10,261 nt of DNA from Betaproteobacteria bacterium UBA2592 (lineage in GTDB: Bacteria > Pseudomonadota > Gammaproteobacteria > Burkholderiales > Rhodocyclaceae). The stretch spans positions 1 to 10,261 of the forward strand of contig DDKS01000010.1 in assembly GCA_002340095.1 (NCBI GenBank), written 5' to 3'. Made by a program: the position numbers and the translations under genes. Under the pieces are notes generated by a model. It worked only from the letters and a program-made list of their open reading frames with translations. It had not been told where the DNA came from and ran no database searches. Positions 1-6,745 of the stretch are shown in pieces. How positions within the stretch are numbered: the first letter of the stretch is position 1; each line of letters begins with the position of its first letter.

Positions 1-2
1 TG

Positions 3-20
3 AATTTGTAAACACCCTCT
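3..20. repeat. Left copy of 18-bp terminal inverted repeat, probable IS end
   Basis: The 18 bases here are the exact reverse complement of 10244-10261. The match stops at base 21. The last pair (base 20 with 10244) may be chance, because 10244 belongs to the pilJ stop codon, so the element boundary is probably at base 19. In outward orientation it reads GAGGGTGTTTACAAATT, which to my eye resembles the ends of transposase-bearing insertion sequences such as some IS256-family members. That family guess is from memory and untested. No transposase is inside the window, so any element body lies to the left of base 1. Confidence 0.6.
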
Positions 21-22
21 AA

Positions 23-51
23 TTTAATCTCGCGAAAAACATTCCTATATA
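23..51 (+). promoter_or_regulatory. Possible promoter for the Cache chemoreceptor
   Basis: The stretch 21-86 is strikingly AT-rich beside otherwise GC-rich DNA. TATATA at 46-51 would serve as a -10 box, and TTTAAT at 23-28 is a poor -35 at 17-bp spacing (3 of 6 matches to TTGACA). A 7-bp inverted repeat (GAAAAAC 34-40, GTTTTTC 64-70) flanks the -10-like box. The assignment is tentative: the AT bias makes such matches easy to find, and upstream promoter DNA may have been cut off by the repeat at 3-20. I see no clear sigma-28 flagellar promoter. Confidence 0.25.
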
Positions 52-75
52 AAAAGTAATAAGGTTTTTCCGTGC

Positions 76-81
76 AGGAGG
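76..81 (+). promoter_or_regulatory. Strong ribosome binding site fixing the chemoreceptor start
   Basis: A perfect AGGAGG lies 5 bases before the ATG at 87. It rules out the in-frame GTG at 72, which lies upstream of this site and would put the ribosome binding site inside the coding sequence. Confidence 0.85.
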
Positions 82-86
82 TTCCC

Positions 87-1724
87 ATGAAGCTCGACCA
101 ATTCACCGTCAACGCCCGTCTGCGGTTTTTTTCCGGCATCGTGTTCGTGGGACTCATCCTTCTGGGCGGCATCTCCCTGACGAACATGCGCCAGGCAATG
201 CTGGATGAGCGCCACCAGAAGATCCAATCCCTGGTGGCGGCGATTGGTGGGGTACTCGAAGGTCTGCACCGCCAAGTTCAAGCTGGGGAAATCGCCCAGG
301 AAGAAGCGATCCGGCTCGCCAAGACCATGCTGCGCACCAGCCGCTACGAAGAAAAGGAATATTTCTTCGTGCTCAACAAGGACATGACTTACCAAGTCAT
401 GGGGCCTGCGCCCGAACGGGAGGGCACCAACGCGATGGATATCAAGGACCCGAACGGCAAGTATCTGTTCCGGGAATTCCGCAAGGTGGTGGATGCCGAC
501 CCGAAGGGGGGCTTCGTCGATTACCACTGGCCCAAGCCCGGCTCCAGCGCTCCGGAACCCAAAATTTCCTACGTCGCCTACTTTGCTCCCTGGGACTGGG
601 TCTACGGCACTGGCATCTACCTGGATGACGTGGAGGATGCCTTCCATCGCCAGGCCCTGCTGCTGGGCGGCATGATCCTGGTTATCCTGAGCATCACGGT
701 CACGCTCGCCTTGATGATCAACCGCAGCGTCCTGCGCCAACTGGGCGGAGAACCCGCCTACGCGGTGGAAGTGGTCACGGCGATTGCCCGGGGAGACCTG
801 ACCCGGGAAGTCCACACGGACCCCGCCAATACCGGCAGCCTGCTCTACGCGATGCGCCAGATGCAGCAGAAACTGGCCGAAATGTTCCGCCAGATCAACA
901 GTATGGTCGCCATGCTGTCCCAAAATGCGGAACAGGTCTCCACCGCAGCCGCGGAAACCAGCACGGCCTCCCATGAACAGGCCCAGTCCACTTCTGCCAC
1001 CGCCGCCTCCATCGAAGAAATGACGGTGAGCATCAACGAAGTGTCCGAAATCGCCGGCCAGACCGAAATCAACTCAGGGGAAACGGCCCGGTACGCCGAA
1101 CAGGGGGCCCGGCTGGTGAGCGAGGCCGGCGAGGCCATCTCCCGGATCGCCAGCACCGTGACCACTTCATCGGAACAAATTCAACGGCTGATGCAGAAAT
1201 CCTTGGAAATCGGCGGAATTGCCAACGTGATCCGGGAAATTGCCGACCAAACCAACCTGCTGGCCCTCAATGCCGCCATCGAAGCCGCCCGGGCCGGGGA
1301 ACAAGGCCGGGGCTTCGCCGTGGTGGCCGATGAAGTACGCAAGTTGGCCGAGCGCACCACCCATGCGACCGGAGAAATCAGCGCCATGATCAGCGCCATC
1401 CAGAACGAGACCCAGAGCGCCGTGAGCGCCATGGAAACCGCCATGCCCCAGGTGGACAAGGGCATGGAACTGGCCGGAAACGCCCGCCAGATGCTCGACG
1501 ACATCCACGCCCAGGCCCTCCAGTCTCTTTCCCGGGTCAGGGACGTGGCCCTGGCAACCCGGGAACAGGCCACCACCGCGAACGACATCGCTCGCCACGT
1601 GGAGCACATCGCCAGCATGTCCGAGGAAACCAACGCCACCATGAAGAACAACGCCGCCGCCCGGGAACTGGAACAGATGGCCGAGGAGCTGGGCCGGCTG
1701 GTGACCTACTTCCGGGTGAACTGA
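87..1724 (+). CDS. Methyl-accepting chemotaxis protein with single Cache sensor
   Basis: This 545-residue inner-membrane chemoreceptor senses a small molecule outside the membrane and controls a CheA kinase through CheW. TM1 is about residues 14-32. A periplasmic domain at about 36-187 has the sCache_2 look (YEEKEYFFVLN, then APWDWVYGTGIYLDDV just before TM2). TM2 is about 189-211, and the HAMP linker at about 212-265 carries the LGGEPAYA and IARGDL motifs. The cytoplasmic hairpin tip is at 385-410, with the invariant E-A-A-R-A-G-E-Q-G-R-G-F stretch at 399-410. The C-terminus (YFRVN) has no NWETF-type pentapeptide for tethering CheR/CheB. ATG 87 is chosen for the AGGAGG upstream. The gene stands alone, convergent with the minus-strand operon, so its kinase partner must be elsewhere. 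Its ligand cannot be read from sequence; sCache_2 receptors often bind small organic acids. Family assignment is firm, ligand unknown. Confidence 0.95.
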   Translation: MKLDQFTVNARLRFFSGIVFVGLILLGGISLTNMRQAMLDERHQKIQSLVAAIGGVLEGLHRQVQAGEIAQEEAIRLAKTMLRTSRYEEKEYFFVLNKDMTYQVMGPAPEREGTNAMDIKDPNGKYLFREFRKVVDADPKGGFVDYHWPKPGSSAPEPKISYVAYFAPWDWVYGTGIYLDDVEDAFHRQALLLGGMILVILSITVTLALMINRSVLRQLGGEPAYAVEVVTAIARGDLTREVHTDPANTGSLLYAMRQMQQKLAEMFRQINSMVAMLSQNAEQVSTAAAETSTASHEQAQSTSATAASIEEMTVSINEVSEIAGQTEINSGETARYAEQGARLVSEAGEAISRIASTVTTSSEQIQRLMQKSLEIGGIANVIREIADQTNLLALNAAIEAARAGEQGRGFAVVADEVRKLAERTTHATGEISAMISAIQNETQSAVSAMETAMPQVDKGMELAGNARQMLDDIHAQALQSLSRVRDVALATREQATTANDIARHVEHIASMSEETNATMKNNAAARELEQMAEELGRLVTYFRVN

Positions 1725-1734
1725 CCCCGGCGCA

Positions 1735-1770
1735 AGCCAAGGGGCCCGGCCCTGGCCTGGCTCCTTTTTC
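1735..1770 (+). terminator. Probable intrinsic terminator after the chemoreceptor
   Basis: It starts 11 bases after the chemoreceptor stop. AGCCA (1735-1739) pairs with TGGCT (1758-1762), the stem continues GG/CC past a one-base bulge, and a GC-rich loop follows. The stem is followed by CC and then TTTTT (1765-1769). The stem is imperfect and folding was by eye. The T tract suits plus-strand transcription. There is no T run in the other direction, so it probably does not serve the convergent operon equally well. Confidence 0.45.
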
Positions 1771-1778
1771 AGGATGAC

Positions 1779-2480
1779 TCAGTGCCAGATCCGGCTGCCG
1801 CAGCACTGCTTGAACTTGCGGCCGCTGCCACAGGGGCAGGGATCGTTACGCCCCACCTTGGGCAGCTCGCGCCGGATCGGCGCAGGCCGCTTGCGCCGTG
1901 CCATCCAGAAGTCATGGATGGACTGCACCAGATCGGGCAGGGACGCCTGCCACTCTGCCAGCCAGCGGGCCTCCTCGGCGGCGGAAACCCAGGCATCACC
2001 GGCAGCCAGCACATCCTCCTTGAGGGTGCCATTGAGCAGGAAAAAGACTTCCAGCAGTTGCGCCAGATCGTCCAAATGCTCGCCAGCGGCCTCCTGCCAG
2101 GGAACCTCGGCAAGACTGGCGCCGAACAGGTAAGCGTCCGCCCAGGCCCCGTAATCCAGCGCCTCCCCCTCTTCCTCGAGGGGATAGAGGATGGGAGAAA
2201 CCCCCTCCTGGCCGGTCAGATCTGCCAGTAACTGGTCGTGCAGGCGCAGAACCAGCTCGCGCAAACGACATGCATCCCGGGTCTCCTGCCCGGCCAGCGG
2301 CCCGAGGGCTTCGGGCAGCCAACGCTCCGGCGGCAACGGCTCCGGTCCGCTGAGCACGGCACAGAGCATGGCCTGAATCTGATCGAGGCCCATGGCCTGA
2401 TCAGCGAACGGCTCTGAATCCAGCAGGGCTTCCAGCTCGTCGAGCTCGGCCTCGTTCAGGGGGGCATTGGGGCTCGCCAT
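1779..2480 (-). CDS. UPF0149 (YecA-like) protein with C-terminal SEC-C zinc motif
   Basis: The 233-residue protein is mostly acidic and helical in its first 195 residues. That part resembles the UPF0149/YecA family (leucine- and glutamate-rich, with FLLNGTLKEDVLAAGDAW around 147-164). The C-terminus carries a complete SEC-C motif, C215-x-C217-x8-C226-C227, within GRNDPCPCGSGRKFKQCC. In SecA the same motif binds zinc and contacts SecB, but in YecA-type proteins the role is not settled, so no function is assigned. ATG at 2480 has GAAGAGGA just upstream; a longer in-frame reading exists but would overlap the exchanger gene. It is the last gene of the five-gene minus-strand run, 26 bp after the exchanger stop, and ends facing the chemoreceptor. 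The zinc motif is certain; the UPF0149 assignment is likely. Confidence 0.85.
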   Translation of the reverse strand: MASPNAPLNEAELDELEALLDSEPFADQAMGLDQIQAMLCAVLSGPEPLPPERWLPEALGPLAGQETRDACRLRELVLRLHDQLLADLTGQEGVSPILYPLEEEGEALDYGAWADAYLFGASLAEVPWQEAAGEHLDDLAQLLEVFFLLNGTLKEDVLAAGDAWVSAAEEARWLAEWQASLPDLVQSIHDFWMARRKRPAPIRRELPKVGRNDPCPCGSGRKFKQCCGSRIWH

Positions 2481-2506
2481 GATCCTCTTCCGATTCTGTC
2501 TGTCCG

Positions 2507-3589
2507 TCAGGACGGTGAACGCGCCCCGTGGCGCACGAAACTGACCACCAGAGTAACCAGGGTGAGGGGCAGCACATAGCCGAGCATGACCCCGGAAAAC
2601 GCCGGCAAACTGGCGTGCTGCTGGGCGGAAAGCACCAGATAAGCGGTGTAGGCCGCGTAGTAGAGCAAGAAGACCCCCCCCTCCCAGCGGGCGATTTCCC
2701 GGCCGGTAATGGCAATGGGCAAGCAGGCGAAGGCCACGGCCAGCATCACCCACAGGTCGAAATTGCGCGCCACCTCGGAAACGGGCAGGCCGTTGTTGGA
2801 CAGCAGACCCGAAACCCCGAGCACCCCCAGGATGTTGAACACGTTGCTACCCACGACATTACCCACGGCGATGTCCTTTTCCCCCTTGAAGGCGGCCACC
2901 AGGGAAGTGGCGATCTCGGGCATGGAAGTTCCCACCGCCACCACGGTCAGACCGATGACCAGATCGCTGACCCCGAAGGCCCGGGCCACGGCCACGGCCG
3001 CGTCCACCAGCCAATCCGCCCCCAGCACCAGCATACCCAGACCGGCCAGGACCAGCAGAACCTGGACGCTCCAGTGGGCATCCCACTTGCTGTTGGTGTC
3101 GGGCATCTCGTCGGCGAATTCGTCCTGGGTCGCCTGGCCGGCCTGGCGCGACTGGCGCACCAGAAAAACCGTGTAAGCCACCAGCAGCCCCAGCAGCAGG
3201 GCAGATTCACCGCGGCCGATGCCGCCATCCAGAGCCAGAACCACCAGCAGCATGCTGGCCCCGATCATGATGGGGATCTCCTGGCGGATCACCTGCTCGG
3301 CCACCAGCAGGGGCGTGATCAGGGCCGACAGGCCGAGGATCAGCAGGACATTGCAGATATTGCTGCCCACCACGTTGCCCATCGCCAGATCGGCAGAACC
3401 GTTCAGGGCGGCATCGGCCGACACGGCCATTTCCGGGGCACCGGTGCCGAAGGCCACCACCGTGAGGCCCACCACCAGGGGCGAGATACCGAAGGACAGG
3501 GCCAGGCGGGAAGCGCCCCGTACCAGCGCATCGGCGCCAACGGTCAGCACGGCGAGGCCGGCCAGAAACATCAGGACATGATTGAGCAT
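2507..3589 (-). CDS. Calcium/sodium antiporter, YrbG/CaxA family
   Basis: This 360-residue, very hydrophobic inner-membrane protein has the two-fold repeat of the Na+/Ca2+ exchanger superfamily. The first alpha-repeat has G48-T-G-A-P-E53 and GNVVGSN at 71-77. The second has G220-T-S-M-P-E225 and GNVVGSN at 243-249. The two acidic residues (E53, E225) sit where the family coordinates the transported cation. About ten membrane segments can be drawn, split by a hydrophilic loop at about 145-175 (QSRQAGQATQDEF, then EMPDTNSKWD). Length fits the family. The start at 3589 has AAGGAG about six bases upstream, and this ribosome binding site overlaps the hemL stop codon (gene gap 9 bp), which suggests coupled translation. 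The family is clear. Whether it moves Ca2+, another divalent ion, or exchanges for Na+, H+ or K+ cannot be told from sequence. Confidence 0.92.
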   Translation of the reverse strand: MLNHVLMFLAGLAVLTVGADALVRGASRLALSFGISPLVVGLTVVAFGTGAPEMAVSADAALNGSADLAMGNVVGSNICNVLLILGLSALITPLLVAEQVIRQEIPIMIGASMLLVVLALDGGIGRGESALLLGLLVAYTVFLVRQSRQAGQATQDEFADEMPDTNSKWDAHWSVQVLLVLAGLGMLVLGADWLVDAAVAVARAFGVSDLVIGLTVVAVGTSMPEIATSLVAAFKGEKDIAVGNVVGSNVFNILGVLGVSGLLSNNGLPVSEVARNFDLWVMLAVAFACLPIAITGREIARWEGGVFLLYYAAYTAYLVLSAQQHASLPAFSGVMLGYVLPLTLVTLVVSFVRHGARSPS

Positions 3590-3598
3590 CGCAACTCC

Positions 3599-4879
3599 TT
3601 ATCGGGTAGCGAACCAGGCATCGGCGGCCGCCACCGTGGCGGCGATGTCGGCTTCCGTGTGGGCGGCGGAAACGAAGCCGGCCTCGAAGGCGGAAGGCGC
3701 AAAGTAATGGCCGGCATCGAGCATGGCGTGGAAGAAGCGGCTGAAGGCGTCCTTGTCGCAAGCCATCACCTCGTCGAAAGTGGAAGGACAGGCATCGGCG
3801 AAATAAAGGCCGAACATGCCGCCCACGTTCTGGGCACAGAACTGCACCCCATGCTTTTGCGCCGCCGCCATCAGCCCCTCGCAGAGCTGGCGGGTACGGG
3901 CCGTCAGGCTCTCGTAGAAGCCCGGGGCCTGGATCAGCTTCAAGGTGGCCAGACCGGCGGCCACGGCCACCGGGTTGCCGGACAGGGTGCCAGCCTGATA
4001 CACGGGCCCCAGGGGGGCGATTTTCTCCATGATTTCCCGCTTGCCGCCAAAGGCCGCCAGGGGCATGCCGCCGCCCACCACCTTGCCGAAGGTGGACAGG
4101 TCGGGGGTAATGCCGAACAGGCCCTGGGCGGACCCCAGGCCAACCCGGAACCCTGTCATCACCTCGTCGAAGATCAGCACGGCGCCGTGCTTGGCCGTCA
4201 GTTCGCGCAGGGTTTTGAGGAATTCGGCACCGGGCACGATCAGGTTCATGTTGCCCACCACCGGCTCCAGGATCACCGTGGCGATTTTGTCCCCATGCCG
4301 GGCAAAGGCCTCGGCCAGGGCGGCCGGATCGTTGTAGGGCAGCACCAGGGTGTGCCGGGCCAGGTCCGCCGGCACGCCGCCGGAGGAGGGATGGCCAAAG
4401 GTCAAAAGGCCGGAGCCGGCCTTGACCAGCAAGCTGTCGCTATGACCGTGGTAGCAGCCCTCGAACTTCACCAGCATGTCGCGGCCGGTGTAACCCCGGG
4501 CCAGACGGATGGCGCTCATGGTGGCCTCGGTGCCGGAAGAGACGAGGCGCACCATGTCCATGGAAGGCACCAGCCGGCAGAGCAGGTCGGCCATTTCCAG
4601 CTCCGCCTCGGTGGGTGCGCCAAAGGACAGCCCCTTCAGCGCCGCCTGCTGCACCGCCGCCACCACTTCCGGATGGGCATGACCGAGGATCAGCGGCCCC
4701 CAGGAGCCGACGTAATCCAGGTACTCCCTGCCGTCCGCATCCCAGACCCGGGCCCCGGCCCCCTTCTCGAAGAAGCAGGGCACGCCGCCCACGGAGCGGA
4801 AGGCCCGCACCGGGGAATTCACCCCGCCGGGAATGTGTTGCTGGGCTCGCTCGAACAGTTGCTGGTTGCGGGAAGTCAT
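3599..4879 (-). CDS. hemL: Glutamate-1-semialdehyde 2,1-aminomutase
   Basis: HemL is a PLP enzyme of the cytoplasm that converts glutamate-1-semialdehyde to 5-aminolevulinate, the last step of the C5 route to heme and other tetrapyrroles. The 426-residue length is standard. Visible landmarks are the N-terminal PGGVNSPVRAF (17-27), the cofactor phosphate region SSGTEAT (114-120), CYHGHSD (142-148), FDEVMTGFR (237-245) with D238 for the pyridine nitrogen, and K266 in STFGKVVGGGMP as the Schiff-base lysine. All expected residues are present. The start overlaps the thiE stop by 4 bases (ATGA), a sign of translational coupling. No hemA or other heme gene is in the window, so this step is separated from its pathway partners and tied to thiamine genes instead. 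Confidence 0.98.
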   Translation of the reverse strand: MTSRNQQLFERAQQHIPGGVNSPVRAFRSVGGVPCFFEKGAGARVWDADGREYLDYVGSWGPLILGHAHPEVVAAVQQAALKGLSFGAPTEAELEMADLLCRLVPSMDMVRLVSSGTEATMSAIRLARGYTGRDMLVKFEGCYHGHSDSLLVKAGSGLLTFGHPSSGGVPADLARHTLVLPYNDPAALAEAFARHGDKIATVILEPVVGNMNLIVPGAEFLKTLRELTAKHGAVLIFDEVMTGFRVGLGSAQGLFGITPDLSTFGKVVGGGMPLAAFGGKREIMEKIAPLGPVYQAGTLSGNPVAVAAGLATLKLIQAPGFYESLTARTRQLCEGLMAAAQKHGVQFCAQNVGGMFGLYFADACPSTFDEVMACDKDAFSRFFHAMLDAGHYFAPSAFEAGFVSAAHTEADIAATVAAADAWFATR

Positions 4880-5529
4880 GAAAGATCCTCGAAAAGTCGT
4901 TGATGGGCGGCAGCCCGGGCGGTCATGGCCGCCGGCGTGCCGGCATGGAACAGATCGCTGATGACGGCCACGAGCCGGGCCCCGGCTCGGATCACGGGGG
5001 CCACATTATCCAGGGTAATGCCGCCGATGGCACAGGCCGGCACCGGCAGCTCGCGCCGGGCCCGCTCGAACAGATCCAGGGAAGCACGGGCCGCCCCGGG
5101 TTTGGTCGGAGAAGGATAGACGGCGCCGAAGGCCACATAGCTGGCCCCCTCGGCCACCGCCTGGCGGGCCCGCTCGAAATCCTGATAGCAGGAAGCCCCG
5201 ATCACCGCCCCGGGCCCCAGCAAGCGGCGCGCCGCGGCCAGACCGCCATCCTCCCGGCCCAGGTGCACCCCCGCCGCGCCGACCGCCAGGGCCAGCTCCG
5301 CGTCGTCGTTGATGATGAGCCCGGCCCCCCGGGCCCGACACAGGGCGGCCAGGGATTCGGCCTGCCGCCGCCGCAGGGCTGGCGCTGCCGTCTTGTTGCG
5401 GTACTGGAGCCAGCGGCAGCCGCCGGCCAGCACCGCCGCCACCGCCGCGAGCAGGGCCGGGGTTGCCAGGCCATCCGGGGTGATGCCGTAAAGGCCCGCC
5501 AGGGGCGGATGGGGCACCCTCTCAGACAT
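4876..5529 (-). CDS. thiE: Thiamine-phosphate synthase
   Basis: ThiE joins hydroxymethylpyrimidine diphosphate to thiazole phosphate, giving thiamine monophosphate. The 217-residue TIM-barrel protein shows GLYGITPDG (12-20), WLQYRNK (40-46, the diphosphate-binding region), INDD (73-76), GVHLGRED (87-94), IGASCY (110-115), YVAFGAVYPSPTK (131-143) and IGGI (168-171), in the family order. The start at 5529 is chosen because the product begins just before the first conserved strand and a G-rich stretch lies upstream. A longer in-frame reading to 5616 would run inside thiD. It overlaps the end of thiD by 8 bases and the start of hemL by 4, so the three genes are very likely one transcript. The substrate of the preceding enzyme ThiD makes the pair a coherent condensation module. 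The pyrimidine- and thiazole-making genes are not here. Confidence 0.95.
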   Translation of the reverse strand: MSERVPHPPLAGLYGITPDGLATPALLAAVAAVLAGGCRWLQYRNKTAAPALRRRQAESLAALCRARGAGLIINDDAELALAVGAAGVHLGREDGGLAAARRLLGPGAVIGASCYQDFERARQAVAEGASYVAFGAVYPSPTKPGAARASLDLFERARRELPVPACAIGGITLDNVAPVIRAGARLVAVISDLFHAGTPAAMTARAAAHQRLFEDLS

Positions 5530-6376
5530 CCCGCCCCCCTGTGTCCGCGCCGCCCCGGGCCCAGAACAAACGGTCGGGAATGAACTGGCCCATGCCGGGC
5601 CGAAAACCATGGGCAAGGGTATGCCAGGTGTACTCCTGGGCTTCTTGCACCGCCGCCTCGATTTCCACCCCTCCGGCCAGACAGGCCGCCAGGGCCGAAG
5701 CCAGCGTACAGCCCGAACCGTGATAGCTGCCGGGCAGGCGCTCCCACGGATCCCGGCGGATCAGCCCCTCCTCGCCGTAAAGGGAATTGATGACCTGGGC
5801 GGTCTGCTCGTGGGCGCCAGTGAGCAACACATAGCGCGCCCCCAGTTCCAACAGGCGGGCGGCCACCCCGTCCAGGTCGGCCCCGGCACCGCTACCGGCC
5901 TCGTCCTCCTCTTCATCCTCGGCCAGCCGCCGGGCTTCGACCGTATTCGGGGTCACCACCGTGCACTGGGGCAGCAGCAGGGCCTTCATGGCGGCACGCA
6001 GTTCCTCCCCGGCGAACTCGTCCCCCCGGCCGGAAGCCAGCACCGGGTCGAGCACCAGGGGAATGTCCGGATAATCCGCCACGATCTCGGCTACCGCCAC
6101 CACGTTCTCGACGCTGCCCAACACCCCCACCTTGAAGGCGGCCACCGGCATATCCTCGAGCAGGACCCGGGCCTGGCGCTCGACGACCTCCGCCTCCACC
6201 GGATGGACGCTCTCGACGCCGACCGTGTCCTGCACGGTGACGGCCGTGAGCACGGTCAAGGGATGACAGCCGAGGCTCGACAGGGTGAGGATGTCGGCCT
6301 GAATACCGGCACCGGAGGAGGGATCGCTGGCGGCAAACACCAGGACCGCAGGAAGGACGGGAGGGGATGAAGTCAT
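5522..6376 (-). CDS. thiD: Hydroxymethylpyrimidine/phosphomethylpyrimidine kinase
   Basis: ThiD phosphorylates hydroxymethylpyrimidine twice, giving the diphosphate used by ThiE. It is a cytoplasmic ribokinase-fold enzyme. The 284-residue protein has the N-terminal FAASDPSSGAGIQADILTL region (14-32), VLDPVLASGRG (108-118), VTPNTVEARRL (141-151), VLLTGAHE (183-190) and the anion-hole/ATP motif GSGCTL (220-225) with C223. An acidic, glycine-rich insert (153-170, EDEEEDEAGSGAGADLDG) lies after the TPN helix. It is the first gene of the minus-strand operon. The ATG at 6376 has no good Shine-Dalgarno sequence, but it starts six residues before the first beta strand and no better start is apparent. 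The leader shows no TPP riboswitch signature on its own strand. It could be a single-activity kinase rather than bifunctional; sequence alone does not separate these. Confidence 0.95.
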   Translation of the reverse strand: MTSSPPVLPAVLVFAASDPSSGAGIQADILTLSSLGCHPLTVLTAVTVQDTVGVESVHPVEAEVVERQARVLLEDMPVAAFKVGVLGSVENVVAVAEIVADYPDIPLVLDPVLASGRGDEFAGEELRAAMKALLLPQCTVVTPNTVEARRLAEDEEEDEAGSGAGADLDGVAARLLELGARYVLLTGAHEQTAQVINSLYGEEGLIRRDPWERLPGSYHGSGCTLASALAACLAGGVEIEAAVQEAQEYTWHTLAHGFRPGMGQFIPDRLFWARGGADTGGRDV

Positions 6377-6465
6377 GAACAGACCGCCGGGGGGGCGGAA
6401 ATGTAGCGCACGAAACGACGATTGGGTAAGATTGCCGATGATTTTACCTGAAAGCGCTCCAAGCC
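6377..6465. promoter_or_regulatory. Divergent intergenic region with imperfect dyad
   Basis: These 89 bases separate the divergent thiD operon and the rubredoxin gene and must hold any promoters they have. The clearest structure is an imperfect palindrome: GGTAAGAT (6425-6432) against ATTTTACC (6441-6448), 7 of 8 positions complementary, with an 8-base centre. It could bind a dimeric regulator, or be chance. I could not place convincing -35/-10 pairs on either strand. A run of seven G (6391-6397 region) lies close to thiD. Confidence 0.4.
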
Positions 6466-6663
6466 ATGTCCGAGCTGATGGAATCTACAACCCGCGGAGC
6501 CAGGCGCTGGACTTGCCGGGACTGCGGCTGGATCTACAGCGAAGCCGACGGCATACCGGCCGACGGCATCCCCCCGGGCACCCCCTGGGACGAGCTCCCG
6601 AGCAGCTGGACTTGCCCGGAATGCGGAGCGCATAAGGAAGCGTTCGGCATGGTCGAACCATGA
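6466..6663 (+). CDS. Rubredoxin
   Basis: This is a small (65-residue) cytoplasmic iron protein that carries single electrons through one Fe held by four cysteines. The ligands are C17 and C20 (CRDCG) and C50 and C53 (CPECG), and the family's core W-x-C, Y-S-E-A, D-G-I-P-P-G-T-P-W and W-T-C-P spacing is intact. An N-terminal tail of about 12 residues precedes the usual start near RRWTC. ATG 6466 is used; an in-frame ATG at 6478 is a possible alternative, and neither has a strong ribosome binding site. It lies 82 bp upstream of pilG on the same strand and may be cotranscribed. Its electron partner is not in the window, and no alkane hydroxylase or rubredoxin reductase is nearby. Identity is secure; the physiological role is unknown. 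Confidence 0.95.
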   Translation: MSELMESTTRGARRWTCRDCGWIYSEADGIPADGIPPGTPWDELPSSWTCPECGAHKEAFGMVEP

Positions 6664-6734
6664 ACCATTCCGGCTTACACTTCGGTTCACGTCTGAAATA
6701 ACCCGGCAGAACAACCATTACAGCACTGGGGTCG

Positions 6735-6740
6735 AGGGGA
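6735..6740 (+). promoter_or_regulatory. Ribosome binding site supporting a TTG start for pilG
   Basis: AGGGGA, continuing into GAG, sits 5 bases before the TTG at 6746. No in-frame ATG or GTG lies between the rubredoxin stop and this codon. The first in-frame ATG (6782) is already inside the first beta strand of the receiver domain. Confidence 0.7.
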
Positions 6741-6745
6741 GAGAA

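Noticed and set aside
2528..4903. A 791-codon open frame on the plus strand across the exchanger and hemL genes
   Set aside because: Its product is a biased His-, Gly- and Gln-rich string with no domain signal. It lies antisense to two clearly conserved proteins. In GC-rich DNA the complementary frame of a real gene often stays open, so this is a shadow.
6446..6451. ACCTGA on the plus strand, resembling part of a TPP riboswitch core
   Set aside because: The other conserved element (CTGAGA) is absent, the strand faces rubredoxin rather than thiD, and the thiD leader on its own strand lacks both elements.
6675..6704. TTACAC and TAACCC with 18-bp spacing as a pilG promoter
   Set aside because: Both boxes match the sigma-70 consensus poorly. 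It is no better than expected by chance in an 82-bp gap.
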